DNA from: Thalassotalea sediminis
Lineage (GTDB): Bacteria; Pseudomonadota; Gammaproteobacteria; Enterobacterales; Alteromonadaceae
Assembly: GCF_030295915.1 (NCBI RefSeq)
Contig: NZ_AP027361.1
Coordinates: 3,782,001-3,846,000, forward strand
DNA length: 64,000 nt
Direction: 5' to 3'
Position numbers and translations under genes: made by a program. Under the pieces are notes generated by a model, which was given only the letters and a program-made list of their open reading frames with translations, ran no database searches and was not told the DNA's origin. Shown piece after piece: positions 55,556 through 64,000 of this stretch. Positions within the stretch are counted from its first letter, which is position 1. The number at the start of each line of letters is the position of its first letter.

Positions 55556-56809
55556 ATGAACAAAACACATTTATCAGATAAAACATTTATCGAATTAGGC
55601 CTTGAGCCCACAGTAACAGCAGGCTTAACTGCTATGGGATTCGAGCAATGCACGAATATTCAAGCACAATCATTACCTATTTTAATTAAAGGTAAAGATA
55701 TAGCAGGTCAAGCACAGACAGGTGAAGGAAAAACAATTGCCTTTCTTGCCGCCACTTTCCATCATTTGCTATCTAAAGGTAAGGCTGAACACAATCAACC
55801 ACGTGCTTTAATTATGGCACCAACACGAGAATTGGCGATTCAAATTCACCGTGATGCTTTAGAAATGGCGAAATCAACAGGATTACGTTTAGGGGTAGTT
55901 TACGGTGGCGAAGGTTATGATAGTCAACGTCAATCGCTCGAAAGTGGCGTAGATATCCTTATTGGCACCTGTGGTCGGTTAATTGATTACTATAAACAGG
56001 GCATTTACCATTTAAATCACATTGATGTTGTTGTACTAGATGAAGCAGATCGTATGTTCGATTTAGGCTTTATCAAAGATATTCGCTATATGTTTAGACG
56101 TATGCCTCCTGCGACCGAACGCTTAAGTATGCTATTTTCAGCAACTTTGTCGTTCCGTGTTAAAGAGCTTGCATTTGAACATATGAATGACCCTGTAAGT
56201 GTAGAAATTGCACCAGAGCAAAAAACAAACACTCGCATCTCAGAAGAATTATTTTATCCTTCAAATGAAGATAAAATGCGACTACTGCAAACACTAATAG
56301 AAGAAGAGTGGCCAGATAAGGCTATTGTTTTTGCCAATACAAAACACAGTTGTGAAAATATTTATAATCATCTCATTGCCGACGGTATTCGTGTTGGATT
56401 ATTAACCGGCGATGTACCACAAAAGAAACGTTTAAAAATTCTTGAACAATTCACCGCTGGTCAATTGGATATTCTCGTCGCAACAGACGTTGCTGCACGT
56501 GGTCTACATATCCCACAGGTAACGCATGTCTTTAATTACGATCTGCCTGATGATTGTGAAGATTATGTACACCGCATTGGTCGAACAGGCCGAGCAGGTG
56601 AAACAGGCCATGCTATCAGTCTCGCCTGTGAAGAATATGTATTTAATCTGCCAGCTATTGAAGACTATATTGAACATACACTCCCTGTAAGCAAGTATGA
56701 TCATGATGCGTTAATCACTGATTTTGCAAAACCAAAACCTCGGCAAAGACGACATAAGCCTAATCAAGCTGGACAAAACCGCGGCCGACCAGGTGGTTAC
56801 CGGAAGTAA
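55556..56809 (+). CDS. rhlB: ATP-dependent RNA helicase RhlB
   Basis: DEAD-box helicase of the RNA degradosome. Start set at the ATG at 55556 ([11 protein letters not shown]), giving 417 aa against 421 in E. coli; the frame is open 20 codons further but without support. Motif I AQTGEGKT (the GEGKT form is typical of RhlB), motif [15 protein letters not shown], motif III SAT and motif [12 protein letters not shown]. The tail (about 390-417) is Arg/Lys-rich. gppA follows after 17 bases, as in E. coli. Confidence 0.95.
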   Translation: MNKTHLSDKTFIELGLEPTVTAGLTAMGFEQCTNIQAQSLPILIKGKDIAGQAQTGEGKTIAFLAATFHHLLSKGKAEHNQPRALIMAPTRELAIQIHRDALEMAKSTGLRLGVVYGGEGYDSQRQSLESGVDILIGTCGRLIDYYKQGIYHLNHIDVVVLDEADRMFDLGFIKDIRYMFRRMPPATERLSMLFSATLSFRVKELAFEHMNDPVSVEIAPEQKTNTRISEELFYPSNEDKMRLLQTLIEEEWPDKAIVFANTKHSCENIYNHLIADGIRVGLLTGDVPQKKRLKILEQFTAGQLDILVATDVAARGLHIPQVTHVFNYDLPDDCEDYVHRIGRTGRAGETGHAISLACEEYVFNLPAIEDYIEHTLPVSKYDHDALITDFAKPKPRQRRHKPNQAGQNRGRPGGYRK

Positions 56810-56826
56810 TAGGCAAAGAAAATAAC

Positions 56827-58320
56827 ATGTCAACAACTCAATCACCGTTATATGCCGTAATCGACTTAGGATCTAACAGTTTCCATATGTTGATTACACG
56901 CCAGCTAGCTAACAGTGTGCAAGTTGTTGACAAAGTAAAACGAAAGGTAAGATTAGCATCAGGTCTAGATACAGATCATGTACTCAGTGAAGAAGCCATT
57001 GCCCGAGGGCTAGAATGTTTGAGCTTTTTCGCTGAACGATTACAAGATATTCCTGAGCAAAATGTACGTATCGTTGCCACTGCAACAATTCGAATCGCTA
57101 AAAATCAAGCGGCATTTCTACAGCAAGCCGATAAAATACTTGGTCAGAAAATTCATGTTTTGTCAGGTGTTGAAGAAGCAAGCTACATATATCAGGGCGT
57201 AGCGTACACCAGTTATGGTGAATCTAAGCGTTTAGTCTTTGATATTGGTGGCGCAAGTACTGAAATTATTGTCGGCAAAGAGACAAAAGCCAATAAAGTT
57301 GTAAGTGTGAATATTGGTTGTGTAACATTTAATCAACAATACTTTTATGATCAAAGACTTAATGACGATAATTTTAATCAAGCTATCTTAGGCGCAAAGC
57401 GACAAATTGCGTCACTTGCCAGCGAATTTAACGCTATTGGTTGGCAAAAAGTATTAGGTGGCTCAGGTACCATGCAAGCGCTTTCAGAAGTACTTATGTT
57501 TCACCGAAAGCCCTCTTTAATTAGCCATGAGTTTCTACTCGAAATTAAAGCTCAACTCATTCATTGCGGCCATTTTGATGCCATTGAAATATCAGGACTT
57601 TCAAGCGAACGTAAGCCGGTTATTGCAAGTGGTGTTGCCATTTTAATTGCATTGTTTGAGACCTTTAATGTTCAACAGTTACAACTTTCTAGTGGTGCTT
57701 TGCGTGAAGGGTTGTTATATGAAATGCTGCCAGATGACCAAAAAGTCGATATTCGTCAACGAACAATAAACTCGCTCATGGAGAAGTTTCACGTTGATCA
57801 TCATCATGCATGTAATGTGTTAACCCAAGCTAATACGCTATATGAAGGCTTCAACCCGTGCTGGCAGATAGATGACGATAATGCGTTAGCCATGTTAAAG
57901 GCTGCTTGTCAGCTCCATGAAATTGGATTATTGCTAGAGTTTAAACACCATCAGCAACACAGCGCATACATTATTGAACAAGGCCAGTTACCAGGTTTCG
58001 ATCAATCAGATAAACAACTGCTAAGCGCTTTAGTCAAATTATATAAAGCAGATATCGACCCTACGTTATTAGCACGCCAATCAGCTTGTAAAAAGCAAAC
58101 GGCCTATTACTTGCTCGCTATTATCCGTCTTGCCGTCATTTTATGCAGACGACGCAAAGACGACGTACTTCCAGTCTATAAAAGCCGTGCGACAACACAT
58201 GGAATAACCCTTTGCTTACCAAAAGATTGGTTAGCTCAACACCCATTAATCGCAGATGAACTTCATCAAGAACATGCTTACCTAAACAAGATTGGGTTAT
58301 CACTTAACATACAATGTTAA
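56827..58320 (+). CDS. gppA: Guanosine-5'-triphosphate,3'-diphosphate pyrophosphatase
   Basis: Converts pppGpp to ppGpp and hydrolyses long polyphosphate. The actin-like fold motifs are AVIDLGSNSFHML (about residue 10), the phosphate loop VFDIGGASTEIIVG (about 140) and LGGSGTMQAL; the C-terminal HD-like domain (about 315-497) completes 497 aa (E. coli 494). GppA rather than Ppx is supported by the rhlB neighbour. The stop codon lies in a perfect 8-bp hairpin, CTTAACAT-ACA-ATGTTAAG (58303-58321). Confidence 0.94.
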   Translation: MSTTQSPLYAVIDLGSNSFHMLITRQLANSVQVVDKVKRKVRLASGLDTDHVLSEEAIARGLECLSFFAERLQDIPEQNVRIVATATIRIAKNQAAFLQQADKILGQKIHVLSGVEEASYIYQGVAYTSYGESKRLVFDIGGASTEIIVGKETKANKVVSVNIGCVTFNQQYFYDQRLNDDNFNQAILGAKRQIASLASEFNAIGWQKVLGGSGTMQALSEVLMFHRKPSLISHEFLLEIKAQLIHCGHFDAIEISGLSSERKPVIASGVAILIALFETFNVQQLQLSSGALREGLLYEMLPDDQKVDIRQRTINSLMEKFHVDHHHACNVLTQANTLYEGFNPCWQIDDDNALAMLKAACQLHEIGLLLEFKHHQQHSAYIIEQGQLPGFDQSDKQLLSALVKLYKADIDPTLLARQSACKKQTAYYLLAIIRLAVILCRRRKDDVLPVYKSRATTHGITLCLPKDWLAQHPLIADELHQEHAYLNKIGLSLNIQC

Positions 58321-58329
58321 GCCAATACA

Positions 58330-59184
58330 TTAGTTAGTTATGGTTTGTTTAAGTGCCCATATATTAGCTGATAATATTAAACAACCACCAACAATCATTT
58401 GCGTATTTACCTGTTCTCCAAGTAAGAAATAAGCAGCAATAATGCCGTAAACAGGTTCTAAGCTAACAGCAATACTCGCAGTAAGCCCTTTTAAACGCTT
58501 TAACGAAAAATTAAACATTGAATGTGACAATGCAGTAAAAACAACACCTAATATCAATAAGTATCCCCATTGTTGATTGGTAACTGCTACAGAAAAAAGC
58601 TCTATTAAAGGTAATAACAGCAGGGCTGCAAAACTGTTCTGATAAAACGCCACTTTCTTCGCACTAATATCTGCCACAAATTTACGGTTTAGTATCGTTA
58701 ATAATGCGAAAGATAAAGCCGACATTAACCCCCATATTACCCCAGCTAAAATGGGTGACTCATCAGTGGAACTTGGTAAAACGAAGTAAACACCTACAAC
58801 GGTAATTGTTGCTTGTATAAATGTAACCCAACGATATGCCTCTCGAAAAAACAAAGGCTCGAGTAACGCGACAAAAACAGGGAAGACTGCAAACGTTAAT
58901 AAGCCAATTGCCACTGTCGACATTTGAATGGCAGTAAAAAAACTAACCCAATGAAAGCAGAGTATCGCGCCAGTTATCAACAATGCGATAAACCGGCGCG
59001 TAGAAATTAGAAAACTTTGTCGTTTAAAAATAAGAATTAACGCGATAGCAATGCTTGCAAAAAACGCTCGGCCAAAAACAATGTCTATCGGTGTTAATGA
59101 TAGCCACTTTGCAAATAGGCCAGACAATGCAAATAACAAAACGGCGCTATGTAGCGCCGCAAATGCTTGTCGATAACTAGTCAA
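58330..59184 (-). CDS. DMT/EamA-family transporter
   Basis: A 284-aa inner-membrane protein with ten hydrophobic segments in two EamA repeats (about 10-135 and 145-280). The second-repeat signature SIAVSLEPVYGIIAAYFLLGEQ is typical of this superfamily. Substrate cannot be inferred; family members export amino acids or metabolites. It lies 6 bases after hemB on the same strand and is probably in its transcript. Confidence 0.88.
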   Translation of the reverse strand: MTSYRQAFAALHSAVLLFALSGLFAKWLSLTPIDIVFGRAFFASIAIALILIFKRQSFLISTRRFIALLITGAILCFHWVSFFTAIQMSTVAIGLLTFAVFPVFVALLEPLFFREAYRWVTFIQATITVVGVYFVLPSSTDESPILAGVIWGLMSALSFALLTILNRKFVADISAKKVAFYQNSFAALLLLPLIELFSVAVTNQQWGYLLILGVVFTALSHSMFNFSLKRLKGLTASIAVSLEPVYGIIAAYFLLGEQVNTQMIVGGCLILSANIWALKQTITN

Positions 59185-59190
59185 CTAAAG

Positions 59191-62092
<2,902 letters not shown>

Positions 62093-62878
62093 TTATTGCT
62101 CCAAGCCAAAAACTCGACGACTATTTTGTTCGCTATACTGAACAATAGATTGCGTTGAGTACCCCGTTAACACCGATAATTCTTGCACAACATAAGATAA
62201 ATAAGCAGGCTCATTGCGACTACTTTTTGGTCTAGGTCTAATGGTTTTAGGCGTTAAATATGGCGCGTCAGTTTCGATCATCAGACGCTCCAATGGCAGA
62301 TGTTTAACGGCTTCTCTTAAATCACCTCCACGTTTTACGTCACATACCCAACCCGTCACACCAATATACATATCATGTTCCAGACACTTATCTAACTCAG
62401 ACTTACTGCCTGTAAAACAGTGCGAAACAAAATTAGGGATCTGATCAACATATGGCAAAATAATTTCTAACCAGGGCTCAAAAGCGTCTCGTTGATGCAA
62501 AAAAACCGGCAATTGAACCTCTGCAGCTAACGCTAATTGCTCAGAAAACACCTGTTTTTGATTGTCTGGCGTAGAAAAATTCCGATTATAGTCTAAGCCA
62601 CATTCACCAATAGCTTTAACATTTGAATCAAGGGTTAGTCGTCGTAATTGTTCGATATAGTCGTGTTCTACATGATCGGCATCATGTGGATGAACACCCG
62701 CTGTTGCATATAAAAAATAAGGATCATGCTGACATAGCGCAAGTGCATGTTTACTTTCTTTAACGTTTGTGCCCGTCACCAATAGCCCTGAAATATTCGC
62801 AGCCTTAGCTCGCGAAATTACATCAGCCCTATCCTTATCAAAGCGACTACTTGTTAAGTTAACACCTATATCGATCAA
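62093..62878 (-). CDS. tatD: TatD-family metal-dependent DNase/hydrolase
   Basis: Metal-dependent hydrolase of 261 aa; E. coli TatD is a 3'-5' exonuclease and is not needed for Tat export. Metal and active-site motifs: VHPHDA, GECGLDYNRNF, FLHQRDA, HCFTGS and ETDAPYL. The opening MIDIGVNLTSSRF lacks the DxHxH of the paralogue YcfH and matches TatD proper. It follows tatC by 27 bases. Confidence 0.94.
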   Translation of the reverse strand: MIDIGVNLTSSRFDKDRADVISRAKAANISGLLVTGTNVKESKHALALCQHDPYFLYATAGVHPHDADHVEHDYIEQLRRLTLDSNVKAIGECGLDYNRNFSTPDNQKQVFSEQLALAAEVQLPVFLHQRDAFEPWLEIILPYVDQIPNFVSHCFTGSKSELDKCLEHDMYIGVTGWVCDVKRGGDLREAVKHLPLERLMIETDAPYLTPKTIRPRPKSSRNEPAYLSYVVQELSVLTGYSTQSIVQYSEQNSRRVFGLEQ

Positions 62879-62905
62879 AATATCTGCAACTTTTATTAAT
62901 AAATA

Positions 62906-63670
62906 TTATTCACTTTTTGCATCGGGTTCTCGTTGATCTTCTTCAGACTCGTCATCGGTATGATAGAAACCAGCGATAAATACACCTACTTCAAATAACA
63001 ATAGCATCGGCACCGCTAATAAGGTTTGCGAAATAACATCGGGTGGGGTTAATAACATCCCCATGACAAAAGCGCCGACGACAATATAAGGACGTTTTAA
63101 TTTAAGCTTCTCTGGTGTAGTAAAGCCAGTCCAACATAATAATAAAATCACCACGGGTATTTCGAATGCCAAACCGAAAGCAAAAAACAGCTTCAACACA
63201 AAATCTAAATAACTGCTGATATCTGTCGCAATATTCACGCCTTCGGGCGCTACCGAAGTGAAAAAGGCAAAAACAATTGGGAAAACAATATAATAAACAA
63301 AGGTAATGCCGGCATAAAACAAAAAGCTACTGCCAAATAACAACGGCGCAACTAATCGTTTTTCCTTCTGATATAAGCCAGGCGCAATAAATGCCCAGAT
63401 TTGATAAAGTATGTAAGGCATGGCAATGAAAACTGCGAGTACAATAGTGAGCTTAAAAGGGGCGAAAAAAGACGATGCCACATCTGTCGCAATCATTTGG
63501 CCACCTTCTGGCATTACGGCCAATAAAGGTTTAGAAACATACTCGTAAATGTCATTGGCGAAATAAACCATAGAGCAGAATACAATGAGCACAGCGAGTA
63601 CCATTCGAAGTAAACGATCACGTAACTCAATGAGGTGATCAAATAAAGTATAGTGCGGTGTATTATCCAT
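62906..63670 (-). CDS. tatC: Twin-arginine translocase subunit TatC
   Basis: Core receptor for Tat signal peptides, six transmembrane helices in 254 aa. [11 protein letters not shown] puts Glu15 and Arg17 at the E. coli positions, and [24 protein letters not shown] is the conserved last-helix region. The C-terminal tail is acidic. The start codon overlaps the tatB stop by one base. Confidence 0.97.
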   Translation of the reverse strand: MDNTPHYTLFDHLIELRDRLLRMVLAVLIVFCSMVYFANDIYEYVSKPLLAVMPEGGQMIATDVASSFFAPFKLTIVLAVFIAMPYILYQIWAFIAPGLYQKEKRLVAPLLFGSSFLFYAGITFVYYIVFPIVFAFFTSVAPEGVNIATDISSYLDFVLKLFFAFGLAFEIPVVILLLCWTGFTTPEKLKLKRPYIVVGAFVMGMLLTPPDVISQTLLAVPMLLLFEVGVFIAGFYHTDDESEEDQREPDAKSE

Positions 63671-64000
63671 TACTGATCAGCTTCTTTTTTATCTTCAGTT
63701 TTACTTGGTTTTTCGTCGTCTAACACCTTGTTTTCATCATTTTTTTGGTATGGTTGCTGAACAGACTCTGCCGCTTCCTTTAAAGACTTAAGAGAATTAG
63801 CGACTTCCGGCGACAAATCTTCAAACTTTGATTGTTCAGCTTTTTTTAAATCTGCATGTAGTTCTTGAATACGTAATTCTTGAGAGATCTCATTTTGCAC
63901 ATTGCGACTAAAGCTCTTTACGCCTTTTATCCAGTCACTTACCGTTCTAATAGCTACAGGTAGACGTTCAGGCCCTAAGACCACAAGCCCTATGACGGAA
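63670..64000 (-). CDS. tatB: Sec-independent translocase subunit TatB (N-terminus beyond window)
   Basis: The frame stays open to the window edge, so the first residues are missing. The visible part begins [20 protein letters not shown], the end of the TatB transmembrane helix with the conserved LGPERLP hinge, followed by an amphipathic helix and a charged low-complexity tail. The GTG at 63984 is inside the helix and is not the true start. Confidence 0.95.
   Translation of the reverse strand, partial: SVIGLVVLGPERLPVAIRTVSDWIKGVKSFSRNVQNEISQELRIQELHADLKKAEQSKFEDLSPEVANSLKSLKEAAESVQQPYQKNDENKVLDDEKPSKTEDKKEADQ

Overview
The window is 64 kb of densely packed, AT-rich chromosome from a gammaproteobacterium, most likely an Alteromonadales member close to Colwelliaceae (Colwellia/Thalassotalea). 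That placement is inferred from base composition, protein character and gene order; no search was run. There are no rRNA, tRNA, CRISPR or prophage genes. The first gene (an M16 peptidase) and the last (tatB) run off the window edges.

Layout. 1-5.7 kb: M16 peptidase end, a small unknown gene, a 271-bp inverted-repeat element resembling a MITE, tesB, a YbdG-type mechanosensitive channel and a YihG-like acyltransferase. 6-8.4 kb: proBA (proline). 8.8-19.8 kb: branched-chain amino acid block, with ilvC and its divergent regulator ilvY, comM, and an ilvL-attenuated ilvGMEDA operon. 19.9-24 kb: an SPFH protein, a secreted unknown, ubiK and rep. 24-27.9 kb: a TPR protein with a degenerate GGDEF domain plus a small membrane protein, then a cyclic-di-GMP-I riboswitch with its own promoter upstream of a gene for another degenerate GGDEF protein. 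27.9-32.5 kb: DUF523, a small unknown, cytochrome c, recQ, a hotdog thioesterase and rarD. 32.5-37.9 kb: a signalling block of a YfiR-domain histidine kinase, a TonB-dependent receptor and a REC-REC-GGDEF response regulator. 37.9-43.8 kb: uvrD, yigB, yigA (DUF484), dapF, lysA and a short lipoprotein gene lptM. 43.9-48.4 kb: cyaY and hemCDXY. 48.4-53.5 kb: chrA, arfA, a DUF2982-type gene, fre, ubiD and a secreted unknown. 53.5-58.3 kb: rho, trxA, rhlB and gppA. 58.3-64 kb: a DMT transporter, hemB, a membrane diguanylate cyclase, tatD, tatC and tatB.

Most blocks are those found in the E. coli 84-87 minute region (comM-ilvLGMEDA-ilvYC, rep, gppA-rhlB-trxA-rho, hemYXDC-cyaY, lptM-dapF-yigA-yigB-uvrD, tatBCD-ubiD-fre-hemB), but reordered. 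Two genes expected inside conserved blocks, xerC and cyaA, are absent from their usual places.

The most notable regulatory features are RNA-level. The ilvL attenuator has pause, antiterminator and terminator pairings that can all be drawn. The c-di-GMP riboswitch has an 11-nt downstream complement to its conserved core. The arfA gene has a stop codon in the loop of a long hairpin, the architecture that makes ArfA production depend on failure of trans-translation. Four GGDEF-family proteins (two apparently catalytic, two degenerate), one c-di-GMP riboswitch and a YfiR-type kinase in one window point to elaborate c-di-GMP control.
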